Source: Lachnospiraceae bacterium
Lineage (GTDB): Bacteria > Bacillota > Clostridia > Lachnospirales > Lachnospiraceae
DNA: 64,000 nt
Reading direction: 5' to 3'
Assembly (NCBI GenBank): GCA_017521195.1
Contig: JAFXGP010000074.1
Coordinates: 1 to 64,000 of the forward strand
Numbering within the stretch: position 1 is the stretch's first letter; every line of letters begins with the position of its first letter. Below are positions 43,219 to 52,612 of the stretch, piece after piece. Made by a program: the position numbers and the translations under genes. The notes under the pieces were generated by a model. It searched no databases, was not told where the DNA came from, and worked only from the letters and a program-made list of their open reading frames with translations.

Positions 43219-44559
43219 ATGAAAATGAATTGTGAATGTGCGATTTGTAAAAATAATAAACCGTTTGAATTACCAGATGAAATCATAGAGGCGGCCATTA
43301 AGGGGGAACTTGTACTTTTTTGTGGAGCGGGTATTAGTACTGAGGGAAAAAATGTTTTGCCTTTTTCTTTCTATTCGTCAATTCAAGAAGAATTGGGAGT
43401 TGAAGATAATTCAATTTCATTTAGTAGTCTTATGCAACAGTATTGCAATCAGCCGAATGGTAGAAAGAAACTTTTGAAAAAAATAAGAGGAAGATTTCAG
43501 TATATACATTCATTTGCGGAGCTCGAACGGCAGGCGACACAATTTCATCGTGAATTGGCGGAAATACATCCGATTCATACAATTATTACTACAAACTGGG
43601 ATACATATTTTGAACAGTATTGTGGTGCAGTTCCGATTACAATTCCAGAAGACTTTGCCTTTTGGGATGAACGTTCAAGATTTGTTCTTAAAATACATGG
43701 GTCAATTGATAATTTGAGTTCTGTAATTGCTACTTCTGAAGATTACGAAAAATGTTATAAGCAGTTGCAAAATGGTGTTATAGGAGCAACACTAAAAAAT
43801 ATACTTGCAACAAAAACCGTAGTATTCATTGGGTTTTCATTTGGAGATGAGGACTTTGCGCAAATTATGGAATATTTACGTAACGAGATGGGGGAATTAT
43901 ATCCGCATATTTATATGGTTACATTGGATGATACATTACAGGAACGTTTAAACTATCGAAATTGTACATCTATAATTACATCAGGAACATATTTTTTGCA
44001 CCAGTTAAAGAATGTGCTTATTGAGAAAGAAGCCATTAGGAATTGTGCTACTTTGCCTTTAATAGAAACAGCTTTAGAAGCGATGGAGATGCTTCATGGA
44101 AAAGTATCGGAAATAGATTTATCAGAGTTTCCGTGTGCGATTTATACATTGGCATATCAAGATGGTGTCATTCATGCTTGGGAGAGGTTCTTACAAAATT
44201 ATAATACTGGTGAATATAATTGTCCGGATTATATTGGGAGAGTTGGTAGAAGTTACGAAAAGATGACTGCTGATTTTTATAAGGCTGGAAATTACTGGGA
44301 TATGTCATATTATGAGGGATATACGAATGGAATTATTCTTATAGGGGCATGTGATATGGAGCCAGAGACAATTCAATACTTCCCATTTTTATTTCTGCCA
44401 AATGCAAAAAAAGATTTAAAGTCGTTTGAAGTATATATGGAAGAATTGAAAAGAGTAACGGGAAGTAGGAGCAAATATACTACTTATGCAAGAAAAAGTG
44501 TAAAAGGGACTGTTGGAAATGGAATAGTTGCGCATCATCCACCCTACTCAATCAGGTAG
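43219..44559 (+). CDS. SIR2-like domain protein (probable defence NADase)
   Basis: A 446 aa protein. The SIR2 Rossmann fold is shown by LVLFCGAGISTEGKNVLPF near residue 31 (GAG-x-S), TIITTNWDTYFEQY near residue 122 (the T-N-x-D element) and FVLKIHGSIDNL near residue 155 with the catalytic His, then VVFIGFSFGDEDF near residue 205. The last 180 residues are an unassigned helical domain ending in TYARKSVKG. SIR2 proteins in phage defence deplete NAD+. An N-terminal CAICKNNKPF could be a small metal site. GGAG precedes the ATG. Confidence 0.87.
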   Translation: MKMNCECAICKNNKPFELPDEIIEAAIKGELVLFCGAGISTEGKNVLPFSFYSSIQEELGVEDNSISFSSLMQQYCNQPNGRKKLLKKIRGRFQYIHSFAELERQATQFHRELAEIHPIHTIITTNWDTYFEQYCGAVPITIPEDFAFWDERSRFVLKIHGSIDNLSSVIATSEDYEKCYKQLQNGVIGATLKNILATKTVVFIGFSFGDEDFAQIMEYLRNEMGELYPHIYMVTLDDTLQERLNYRNCTSIITSGTYFLHQLKNVLIEKEAIRNCATLPLIETALEAMEMLHGKVSEIDLSEFPCAIYTLAYQDGVIHAWERFLQNYNTGEYNCPDYIGRVGRSYEKMTADFYKAGNYWDMSYYEGYTNGIILIGACDMEPETIQYFPFLFLPNAKKDLKSFEVYMEELKRVTGSRSKYTTYARKSVKGTVGNGIVAHHPPYSIR

Positions 44560-44603
44560 CATTGTGCAGAAAGGTAATATTTTATATATGTTTACTGTAG
44601 GAG

Positions 44604-44733
44604 GTAGCCATGCTAGGCTGTCTTGCCCACAAGGCACTGATTTGTGGATATGATATGGTCTGTAAGTTGGTGTCGTTCTTTATTGCCTTGTAAGCATGGC
44701 TACGGGTCCCTGCAGTCAACATATAGAATATTT
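44604..44733 (+). other. structured leader resembling the hairpin row at 60062-60230
   Basis: GTAGCCATGC (44604-44613) pairs with GCATGGCTAC (44694-44703), enclosing CAAGGCA (44630-44636) with TGCCTTG (44684-44690). The interior AAGGCACTGATTT...TTGGTG and the following CCTGCAGTCAA also occur in order at 60137-60220. A 27-codon frame beginning at ATG 44610 after GGAGG overlaps it. It lies between the SIR2 and helicase genes. Nature unknown. Confidence 0.65.
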
Positions 44734-44809
44734 CTAGAGTGGTGGTAGAGCGTATTCGTAGAATGTAAGTCTATGTTTCTGAAGTATACAGAAGAGGAGG
44801 AAATATAAT

Positions 44810-47539
44810 ATGAAAACCATGGATGAAATGATAAAAGCCGATAATCAGGCTATATGTGACAATATTGATGATTTGACTTTTAAATCAAGAGATAAGGTTG
44901 CTCAAAATATGTTGAGTTATTTTAGAAACCTTGTTGAGCATATTGCTATTAAAATATATTTAGATATATATCCTGATAAAACGGTGCAACGGTCTACTAC
45001 AGGGGAAGCAATAGAGCATCTTAAAACAAGTAATGAGTTTTATTTTTTGAGACAGTTCCATGGTTTCTTGCAGGATTCAAGATCGCATTATACTCCAGAC
45101 AACGATGGGGCAGAGAGGCTTGTGCTTAAATATTATGAATATCTACTACAAATAAAAATATTCATGCAAGCGCGATATAATATGGAGATATTGCATAATT
45201 TAGAGGAATTCCCGATTGATTTAGATAGGACATTACAGGAATACTATGAGAAAATTGTAGAGAAACTGGAAGTTCCGAGATATGCAGGTGATTACGAAAA
45301 ACGTAGTGAAAAATTTTATGTTCAGAAAGTAAAAGCTTTCTTTGTGAACAAGCGAGTTTATTATGAAAACACGTTAATTCCTGCTAATGATGAATCTAGT
45401 AAGTTCAATCGTTTAGTTGTGTTCTCTAAGAATAAGATAACAACAAATTATGCTATTAAAATCGGAGTAGACGATGATATTATTGAAATAGAAGGGAAGT
45501 TCATGCCAGTGAAGATTTTGGTGGCGTGGAGTGCTTCTATTAGGCCATGTGAATTAAAGAATTTTGCAAGGCTTTTCAATATCCGAATTGATGTGCGTAG
45601 TGATCTATCAGAATATATCGGATTGATGAATTATTTAACAAAAACGGGCTTGAATTTGGTCGAGATATTGGAGGCTTCTGATAGCTTTTATGAAAGGTTT
45701 AAAGGTCAAATAACTCGTAACGCACGAAGCATTGTTTTATCTCCAGTGTTTGATGAAGCTCGTCAATGGGTTAGATATAGAAAAAAAGGAAGTAATACGG
45801 TTCGGTATTTACTGTATGGATTAAATAATAAGATTATCAAATTGCAATTATCTGACGAAGAGAATTATAGAATACGAGGTTTATATATAGATATTAAAGC
45901 ACTGCCATTCGAAGAGATACCATTTAATTCGTCGCTGGTAGGGCACAATCCATCTATATATGATTTATTAGATTGTATAGGAGCAAAAGGTCATGAAGAT
46001 GAAATTATGGCTCATAGAATCACTGTGAATGCGGATTCATATGGTAAGTTATACACCGATATTGAGGAATTAGAAGGTTTTGAAAATATAGAAGAGCTAC
46101 GAGTGAAATATAACGGTAAATTATATTCGAAACATCGTGAAAGTAGAAAGCTGGAGATGTTAGGAAAAAATATCTTTGTAAAAGGATATGAAACCGATAC
46201 ATATTCTATTATTCAGAAATTAATCGGATTGGCAGAGGAAGGAATTGATAATTATAAAGCGTCTGTAGATGTATGGATGACAGATAATCCTAAGGAAATT
46301 GATTGTGATGAAAAAAGAGAGATTTTAAAATGCATGTTCGAAAGCTCTAAAATTGCTATGATATATGGAGCTGCCGGAACTGGAAAATCTACACTCATTA
46401 ATCATATATCACTCTTTTGGAACGACAGTACAAAAGTGTATTTGGCAAACACGCATCCTGCGGTGGAAAACTTAAGGAGAAAAGTGAGAGCGGGAAATAC
46501 ACAGTTTATGACTATAAAGAAATATCTTAATAGGTATCCTGTAGCAGATGTTTTGTTTATTGACGAATGCAGTATGGTTAGCAATAGGGACATGGTTGAG
46601 ATTCTAAAGAATGGGAATTTCAAGTTGCTTGTTTTGGTAGGTGACATATACCAGATTGAAGCAATACAATTTGGAAACTGGTTCAACCTGGCACGGTCTT
46701 TTGTGCCTATAAAAGCACAATTTGAACTTACAAAACCGTACAGAACAGATAATGAAAATTTGTTGGAACTGTGGGGAAAGGTTCGTAATTATAAAGATGA
46801 TATAGCGGAATGTCTTAATGCAAACGGATATACATCGGACTTGGATGAAACTATATTTGATAGAGAACCAGAGGATGAAATTGTTTTATGTCTTAATTAT
46901 GCAGGATTATATGGTATTAATAATATCAATCGTTTTTTACAGAATGATAATAAGGGTAGGGCAGTAGCATTAGGAATGTGGCTTTACAAAATAGGGGACC
47001 CGATATTATTTAATGAATCATCTATGTATGAAAATGTTCTGTATAATAATCTAAAAGGGCGTATTGTAGATATTGAAGAAACTTCAGATGAGGTGTTTTT
47101 TTCAATAGAAATTGATAAGGTTCTCAATGGAATACAAGTGGCAGGAACCGGAATTGGATTATTGGAACAAAGAAATCCGGGAAAGTCAGTTGTAAGATTT
47201 CCAGTGAAAAAGAAAATGGCTGGTGATGATGACGGAGATGAAATGGATATGGAGACAAATGTTCCATTTCAGATTGCATATGCGGTATCTATCCATAAAG
47301 CACAAGGTTTAGAATATAAATCAGTGAAGATTATCATTACGAAGGAAGTGGATGAATTAATCAGTCACAATATATTCTATACAGCGATAACACGAGCTAA
47401 GGAAAAATTAAAAATATATTGGACAGCGGAATCACAGCAGAAGATTTTATCCAGTTTTAAGGATGATATGACTTTGAATGATGCCAAAATATTTGCTGCA
47501 AGAAAAGGTCTTAGAATTGTTAAGAGAAGGGCTAAATAA
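44810..47539 (+). CDS. SF1 helicase with N-terminal HEPN-like domain
   Basis: A 909 aa protein. R39-N-x3-H44 (FRNLVEH) in an N-terminal helical domain is the HEPN ribonuclease motif. A middle region (residues 150-500) is unassigned. The helicase core has Walker A GAAGTGKSTL (Lys526), Walker B FIDECS (Asp585, Glu586), VLVGDIYQIEAIQFG (motif III), PYRTDNENL (motif IV region) and AYAVSIHKAQGLEY with TAITRAKEKL near the end, the RecD/UvrD_C_2 layout. AGAGGAGG precedes the ATG. A defence role is inferred from the fusion and neighbours. Confidence 0.85.
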   Translation: MKTMDEMIKADNQAICDNIDDLTFKSRDKVAQNMLSYFRNLVEHIAIKIYLDIYPDKTVQRSTTGEAIEHLKTSNEFYFLRQFHGFLQDSRSHYTPDNDGAERLVLKYYEYLLQIKIFMQARYNMEILHNLEEFPIDLDRTLQEYYEKIVEKLEVPRYAGDYEKRSEKFYVQKVKAFFVNKRVYYENTLIPANDESSKFNRLVVFSKNKITTNYAIKIGVDDDIIEIEGKFMPVKILVAWSASIRPCELKNFARLFNIRIDVRSDLSEYIGLMNYLTKTGLNLVEILEASDSFYERFKGQITRNARSIVLSPVFDEARQWVRYRKKGSNTVRYLLYGLNNKIIKLQLSDEENYRIRGLYIDIKALPFEEIPFNSSLVGHNPSIYDLLDCIGAKGHEDEIMAHRITVNADSYGKLYTDIEELEGFENIEELRVKYNGKLYSKHRESRKLEMLGKNIFVKGYETDTYSIIQKLIGLAEEGIDNYKASVDVWMTDNPKEIDCDEKREILKCMFESSKIAMIYGAAGTGKSTLINHISLFWNDSTKVYLANTHPAVENLRRKVRAGNTQFMTIKKYLNRYPVADVLFIDECSMVSNRDMVEILKNGNFKLLVLVGDIYQIEAIQFGNWFNLARSFVPIKAQFELTKPYRTDNENLLELWGKVRNYKDDIAECLNANGYTSDLDETIFDREPEDEIVLCLNYAGLYGINNINRFLQNDNKGRAVALGMWLYKIGDPILFNESSMYENVLYNNLKGRIVDIEETSDEVFFSIEIDKVLNGIQVAGTGIGLLEQRNPGKSVVRFPVKKKMAGDDDGDEMDMETNVPFQIAYAVSIHKAQGLEYKSVKIIITKEVDELISHNIFYTAITRAKEKLKIYWTAESQQKILSSFKDDMTLNDAKIFAARKGLRIVKRRAK

Positions 47540-47542
47540 TGC

Positions 47543-47580
47543 AAAGCTCAAATTCGATGAATTTCGAATTTGAGCTTTTG
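47543..47580 (+). terminator. rho-independent terminator after the HEPN-helicase gene
   Basis: AAAGCTCAAATTCGA (47543-47557) pairs with TCGAATTTGAGCTTT (47564-47578). Perfect 15-bp stem. Confidence 0.85.
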
Positions 47581-47758
47581 TATTGTAAAGAGAGTTTTAT
47601 TGGACGGGTTGTAGTTTATTTTTATATAAAAACTGAGAGAAAATATTAATGTGAAATCAGATAATATAGGATGATTAATATCGAGGAAAGTGCTATGATT
47701 TTTAATAGATAATGTGAATTTGGAAAAAATTATGAATTATATGAAGTGAGGCACGCTA

Positions 47759-48208
47759 ATGGATAGATTAACACCTGAACAACGCCATAAAAACATGCAG
47801 AATATTAAAGGAAAAGATACAAAAATTGAAGTGAAACTTCGAAAGGCTTTATGGGAAAAAGGATATCGTTATCGTAAAAATTACAAAAAGTTACCAGGGA
47901 GACCGGACATAGTGTTAACCAAGTATAAGATAGCAATTTTTTGTGATGGCGAGTTTTTTCACGGAAAGGATTGGGATGCTTTACGGACACGGCTGGAAAA
48001 AGGCAGTAACGGTGATTTTTGGATAAAAAAGATAACACGTAATAGAGAACGGGACGATGAAATTAATAAGAAATTGAAATTTGAAGGGTGGACTGTTATA
48101 CGTTTTTGGGATGATGAGATAAAGAAAAATGTTGATGGCTGTGTCAGGGTAGTAGAAGAAACTATTTTTGATATTATGATGAAAAGAGATGAGTTTGATA
48201 ATGAATAG
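47759..48208 (+). CDS. vsr: very short patch repair endonuclease
   Basis: A 149 aa nuclease that nicks 5' of T in T:G mismatches left by deamination of 5-methylcytosine. Family marks are LTPEQRHKNMQNIKGKDTKIE at the N-terminus, LPGRPDIVLTKYKIAIFCDGEFFHG near residue 46 with the catalytic aspartate, and VIRFWDDEIKKN near residue 118. It is full length. It directly precedes the regulator and C5 methyltransferase, the usual partnership. Confidence 0.95.
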   Translation: MDRLTPEQRHKNMQNIKGKDTKIEVKLRKALWEKGYRYRKNYKKLPGRPDIVLTKYKIAIFCDGEFFHGKDWDALRTRLEKGSNGDFWIKKITRNRERDDEINKKLKFEGWTVIRFWDDEIKKNVDGCVRVVEETIFDIMMKRDEFDNE

Positions 48209-48233
48209 TCGCCCTATGTCGCCGGGCAATGTA

Positions 48234-48262
48234 TTGACGATGCACTACACTTGGTGTAGAAT
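48234..48262 (+). promoter_or_regulatory. promoter with internal operator for the restriction operon
   Basis: TTGACG (48234-48239), 17 bp, TAGAAT (48257-48262). An inverted repeat CTACAC-TTG-GTGTAG occupies 48245-48259, filling the spacer and touching the -10. The start codon of the RHH gene follows 20 bp later, so autoregulation is likely. Confidence 0.75.
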
Positions 48263-48281
48263 GTCTACAGGAGGTAGTAAA

Positions 48282-48464
48282 ATGAGAAAAACAACTTCTA
48301 TAAGCATTCGTGTGAGCGAAGAAGAGCTTGAAATTTTTAAACGTGCAGCTGATGAAGAGGCATATGCTTCATACAGCGAATTTGTAAGAAGGACTGCTTT
48401 GAAGGAAGCGTCCAGGGTTTTAAAAGAAAAAGAGGATCAAAAAGGGGGGAAAACCAATGAATAG
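48282..48464 (+). CDS. ribbon-helix-helix regulator
   Basis: A 60 aa RHH protein. KTTSISIRVSEEELEIFKRAADE gives the DNA-contacting strand and helix A, and YSEFVRRTALKEAS helix B, as in CopG/Arc and DUF1778-type antitoxins. The frame opens at 48189, but ATG 48282 after AGGAGGTAG is the clear start. It overlaps the methyltransferase gene by eight bases. RHH dimers bind short inverted repeats, and one lies in its own promoter, so it probably controls expression of the methyltransferase and downstream genes. Confidence 0.85.
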   Translation: MRKTTSISIRVSEEELEIFKRAADEEAYASYSEFVRRTALKEASRVLKEKEDQKGGKTNE

Positions 48465-49890
48465 CAGTTTATTGGAAAGAATGAAAGCGGAGCATTATAG
48501 TCTGGTTAGTATAGACCTCTTTTCGGGTCCCGGTGGATTATGTACTGGTTTTAAGTGGGCAGGAATTTTACCTTTGATTGCGGTTGAATGGACTGATACT
48601 ACGGTGGAAACATATGCTGGTAGTCATAATGCGGAGGTAATGCATCTTTCAGAATATATGAGAGAAGATGGTGCACACGAAGAATATTTAAATCAGTTTA
48701 TGCGTGAAAGTACGAGAAGTCTTGTGATACATGGAGATATTAATCTTGTTGATGACCATATGATAAGAGAGTTACTTTTACATCGATATGGTATTGATTC
48801 TGTAAATGAAACAGTAGATATTGTCTCAGGAGGAGCTCCTTGTGAGAGTTTTAGTATGGCTGGAACAAGAACAGTAGGAGATGCAAGAGATGATTTATTT
48901 GATAACATTATCCGTATTTCAAGGACAGTAAATACTAAGGCAATCTTGTTTGAAAATGTTAAGGGAATGTTTTCAAAACCTGATAAAGAAGGAAATGCAG
49001 GAGCGATATTCCAACATATTTGTAACACGTTTGAACGACAAGATGTAATGCCTAGTTATCAGTTGGCATCTAGGGCGCAAAATACTGTTTTGCTGAGGGC
49101 ATGTGATTATGGTGTACCGCAAGCTAGAGAAAGATTATTTTTGGTAGCAATTCGCAGTGATTTACATGAGGAGGGGGTTCAGTTTACTTACCCGATACCA
49201 ACACATGGTCCGAATGCAAACGCACCTTATGTGACGGTAGCAGACGCAATTGGTGATTTACCTGCGGTTGGACTGAATCAAGATGTAACAGAGTATGTTG
49301 AGTTAGAGCAGTATAATAATCAGAATCAGCAATTTTTTGTGCGCTTAATGCGAGGAGTAGATGCGGTTGAAGGAATGAATAGTAGAGTTCCTAGTCATCT
49401 TGAAGGTGTGTATGGCAGAACAGCGTTGAGTAGCCATAAGGGGCCAGGACACATCCTTAGGAAACAAGCATTGCTTTCGACGATTGAGCCTAATTCAAGC
49501 ATGAAGGAAGCATATAAACGATTAGAAGAACAAGGATTGCTTGATAGTCAGGTGTCGGGATATCCAGAGTTCACATATAGACAGGTATTTCCTAAAACAC
49601 TTTATGGCTCAAGAAACAGACGTTTGAGAGAAACAGAGCCAAGTTATACAGTGACATCACATTGTTTAGATGAGTTACTTCATCCGACTCAGAACAGAGC
49701 AATTACACCAAGAGAGGCTGCGAGATTACAAAGTTTCCCGGATTGGTATCAGTTTTCTGGTCCGTATGTGCAGTTCCACGGTGATAGAGAGCAAGATAGA
49801 TATGAACAAATAGGCGATGCTATTCCTCCATTGTTAGCATATGCTATGGCAACTTCGTTTGTAGATTGTTTGCCGCCACATAATATTTAA
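48457..49890 (+). CDS. DNA (cytosine-5) methyltransferase
   Basis: A 477 aa C5 methyltransferase. Motif I DLFSGPGGLCTGF near residue 20 binds S-adenosylmethionine, motif IV GGAPCESFS holds catalytic Cys129, motif VI is LFENVKG near residue 165, motif VIII QARERLFLVAIR near residue 223, and motifs IX-X RLQSFPDWY and QIGDAIPPLLAYAMA near the end. The target-recognition region is about residues 270-400. It protects host DNA from the nucleases encoded downstream; the site recognised is not readable. Confidence 0.95.
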   Translation: MNSSLLERMKAEHYSLVSIDLFSGPGGLCTGFKWAGILPLIAVEWTDTTVETYAGSHNAEVMHLSEYMREDGAHEEYLNQFMRESTRSLVIHGDINLVDDHMIRELLLHRYGIDSVNETVDIVSGGAPCESFSMAGTRTVGDARDDLFDNIIRISRTVNTKAILFENVKGMFSKPDKEGNAGAIFQHICNTFERQDVMPSYQLASRAQNTVLLRACDYGVPQARERLFLVAIRSDLHEEGVQFTYPIPTHGPNANAPYVTVADAIGDLPAVGLNQDVTEYVELEQYNNQNQQFFVRLMRGVDAVEGMNSRVPSHLEGVYGRTALSSHKGPGHILRKQALLSTIEPNSSMKEAYKRLEEQGLLDSQVSGYPEFTYRQVFPKTLYGSRNRRLRETEPSYTVTSHCLDELLHPTQNRAITPREAARLQSFPDWYQFSGPYVQFHGDREQDRYEQIGDAIPPLLAYAMATSFVDCLPPHNI

Positions 49891-49941
49891 TATCTGTGCC
49901 ACCATGAAAGGGGATTTCATGGTGGCTTTAGGAGGTTATAC

Positions 49942-51117
49942 ATGGGAGTAGATAACGAAAACTCATACAAGAATGAACATGGGGCTAAAGGAATTAATTC
50001 TTTGGAACGGATGATTGATGCGTTGAAGGAGAAAAAATATATTTCAATGTCTCAGAAGAAATATAGAATTGCAGATCCTGACTATGAAGAAGAACAATTT
50101 TATTTTCAGTTTTTGATTGAGTTTCAAGACAGAGAGCAGTGGATTTTACATTCAACAACATCTATTAGGGATAGAATAACAGAACAGCAATGGCATAGTG
50201 AACATATAAAAAGGCTTAATGCGTATGTAAAAAAGGCATATGTAGTTGTTCCAGATGGATTAGACCCGAAAGAAAGTAATAATGCTAGAAATTATCATGA
50301 AAAGATTGCTCAAAGAAAAATATATTCCGCATTGGATGGGGTTGTTCCATTTGAAGTTGCGTATCGGATGATAGAACATAAAGCGACAAGCTTGATGGAG
50401 TCAGGACAAGCACATGCTAAATTAGGTTTGCATTTTGAAGAAAAATTAGTGGATGCATTAAATGACAAGGAAAATTTAGATAAGTGGAAAAAAGATTCTA
50501 CTACAGCGGTTGGATATTTGTACTCATTGTACTGTGATGTGATGAGGACGTTACATGTTAATTCCAAAGAGGTGGTTTCTATTTATGCTACGTGTGATAT
50601 TCCTAAACTGCCCTCTGGTGGTATGCCTAAGACAGATGTGTTGGTAGAAATAGAACTTTTATCCGGAAAAGAGACATACACATTCAGTTGTAAGCGTAGC
50701 TCTGCTGAACGTGTTAGCGTTCACGAGTATACAGCGGAAGCATTTTCGAAGGTTCTTAATCCTGATGATGCAGAGCTCAAAGAATTATTGGTGGAATTTC
50801 AAAACGCAGGTGGCGTAAGAGCGATGGGGGAAGAGCAGGCAGAGCGACTCCAAAGAAGATTAACCGGTTATCGTGATGCCTTATGTAAATGGGTTTTAGG
50901 AGGAATAGGAGGAGAAGGAGAGCCGACTGTTCAATGGGCATCGCATATTATTACGGTAGATGAGTCAACTAATTCTTATAATATAGCAGCGATTGAAGAT
51001 TATATACTGGAATATGATAAACAAGGTATTACAGGACAATTAGGTACGCCTTTCCAATGGACTTATCCGTCAGGGGGAAAGGGAAAACGTATTCAACTTA
51101 AAGGAAAAATGATTTAA
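49942..51117 (+). CDS. restriction endonuclease-like PD-(D/E)XK protein, copy 1
   Basis: A 391 aa protein. Asp232 in MPKTDVLVEI and SCK251 in YTFSCKRSS have the spacing of a PD-(D/E)XK nuclease core with Ser in place of the second acidic residue. QWILHSTTSIRDRI near residue 72 and the end FQWTYPSGGKGKRIQL recur in the 407 aa protein at 58552, so they are paralogues. Location right after the methyltransferase suggests it is the cutting enzyme. An AGGAGG site precedes the ATG, after a hairpin-like CATGGTGGC repeat in the gap. Confidence 0.78.
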   Translation: MGVDNENSYKNEHGAKGINSLERMIDALKEKKYISMSQKKYRIADPDYEEEQFYFQFLIEFQDREQWILHSTTSIRDRITEQQWHSEHIKRLNAYVKKAYVVVPDGLDPKESNNARNYHEKIAQRKIYSALDGVVPFEVAYRMIEHKATSLMESGQAHAKLGLHFEEKLVDALNDKENLDKWKKDSTTAVGYLYSLYCDVMRTLHVNSKEVVSIYATCDIPKLPSGGMPKTDVLVEIELLSGKETYTFSCKRSSAERVSVHEYTAEAFSKVLNPDDAELKELLVEFQNAGGVRAMGEEQAERLQRRLTGYRDALCKWVLGGIGGEGEPTVQWASHIITVDESTNSYNIAAIEDYILEYDKQGITGQLGTPFQWTYPSGGKGKRIQLKGKMI

Positions 51118-51133
51118 TTTACATGGGGGTATT

Positions 51134-52612
51134 ATGGCAAAACCAATTAATAATCCATCGAAGGCAAATGTGTTAATGGAATCAATGCGGGCTATGGGGT
51201 ATTCTTTTGAGTCTGCGGTTGCTGATATAGTTGATAATAGTATAGGGGTTCATGCAAGAAATGTGCAGATATATTTCCCGAGTGAGCCAACCAATTGTTT
51301 TGTGGCAATTTGTGATGATGGAGAGGGGATGGATTCTGAGTGTTTGTTTCAGGCAATGCGTTATGGAAGTAGTGACCCTAATAAAGAAAGAACCGAAAAC
51401 GATTTGGGGAGATTTGGCCTAGGATTGAAAACAGCGTCTCTGTCTCAGTGCAGAAAACTTACAGTTGTTAGTAAGAGCAATGCGAGTGTTTCTGCATATT
51501 GTTGGGATTTGGATTATGTAAAAAAGACCAAAGACTGGGATTTGTTACAGTTAGATTTGGAAGAAATCCAAAAGTTGCCTTGCATTTCTTATTTGGATGA
51601 TAAAGCTGCTGGAACAATTGTTTTATGGGAAAATTTTGATGTGATTTTCAAATCTACGGGAGATGTTTTCAGCTCTTTAGATTTACATAAAAGTAGATGC
51701 GAAGACTACTTATCATTAATTTTTCACAGATTTATTAATTCAAAAGAACTGTCGATTAGAATCAATAATTTCGAATTAAGGGGAAAAGATCCTTTTTTGG
51801 AGAATCATCGAAAAACAAATCGTAGGAAAAAAATTGTTTTGCCGGTAAAAGATTCGCAGGGGATAGAGAGAAAAGTGACGATTATTCCATATGTGCTTCC
51901 TTTTCAGAAGGATTTATCTTCACAAGATAGAAAACTACTGGGAGGTATAGAGAATCTAAGAACAAAGCAGGGGTTTTATATATATAGGAATAGACGGCTG
52001 ATAATACATGGTACCTGGTTTGGCATTGCTAAAAATGAACTTACTAAGAATGCCAGGATTTTAGTGGATATACCAAATACTCTTGATGATATTTGGGAAA
52101 TAGATATTAAGAAACAAAATGCTACTATACCGAAGCAGATTTCAAATCAAATTCGAAAAGCTGTTGAAGAAGCTATGGGATTGGCAGTAAAGAGCCAGAA
52201 ACACAGAGGCAGGATAGAAAATATTGCAGATGAGTATTCTTATATCTGGGACAGAGTAGAGGATAGAGGAAAATATATTTATCGAATTAATCGTAGTTCG
52301 GCAGCTTTTGAATTTCTTCAAGGGGAAGAAATAAGTGATAGTACATTGGCAAAAATAGAAATGATGCTTCATCAAATTGAAGAAGCTATACCATATCAAC
52401 AAATATATATTGATATGTCGGACGATCTGATAAATGATGATGCAGATACGCAAAGAAAAGCTGAAATATTGTCAGATGCAGAATATTTGCTTTCAGTAAA
52501 AAAGAGTATGGAAGGAACAGTGACGGTAGAAGATATCGATAAGCTATTTAAATCAGAGCCTTATTGTAAATATCAAGAATTAAAATCAAGAATACAGGAG
52601 GAGTTCTTATGA
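51134..52612 (+). CDS. MutL/MORC-type GHKL ATPase
   Basis: A 492 aa protein. Bergerat ATP-binding motifs are AVADIVDNSIGVHARNV near residue 33 (Asn), ICDDGEGMDSECLFQAMRYGSS near residue 62 (D-x-G-x-G) and LGRFGLGLKTASLSQCRKLTV near residue 95. A transducer S5 domain with FYIYRNRRLIIHG near residue 282 follows, then a helical C-terminus. MORC-type members occur in bacterial restriction systems, where ATP-driven dimer closure is thought to act on DNA. It overlaps the next gene by four bases (ATGA). Confidence 0.9.
   Translation: MAKPINNPSKANVLMESMRAMGYSFESAVADIVDNSIGVHARNVQIYFPSEPTNCFVAICDDGEGMDSECLFQAMRYGSSDPNKERTENDLGRFGLGLKTASLSQCRKLTVVSKSNASVSAYCWDLDYVKKTKDWDLLQLDLEEIQKLPCISYLDDKAAGTIVLWENFDVIFKSTGDVFSSLDLHKSRCEDYLSLIFHRFINSKELSIRINNFELRGKDPFLENHRKTNRRKKIVLPVKDSQGIERKVTIIPYVLPFQKDLSSQDRKLLGGIENLRTKQGFYIYRNRRLIIHGTWFGIAKNELTKNARILVDIPNTLDDIWEIDIKKQNATIPKQISNQIRKAVEEAMGLAVKSQKHRGRIENIADEYSYIWDRVEDRGKYIYRINRSSAAFEFLQGEEISDSTLAKIEMMLHQIEEAIPYQQIYIDMSDDLINDDADTQRKAEILSDAEYLLSVKKSMEGTVTVEDIDKLFKSEPYCKYQELKSRIQEEFL

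Noticed and set aside
44735..44790. tRNA-like word TGGTAGAGCG
   Set aside because: No matching acceptor, anticodon or T arm can be drawn around it.
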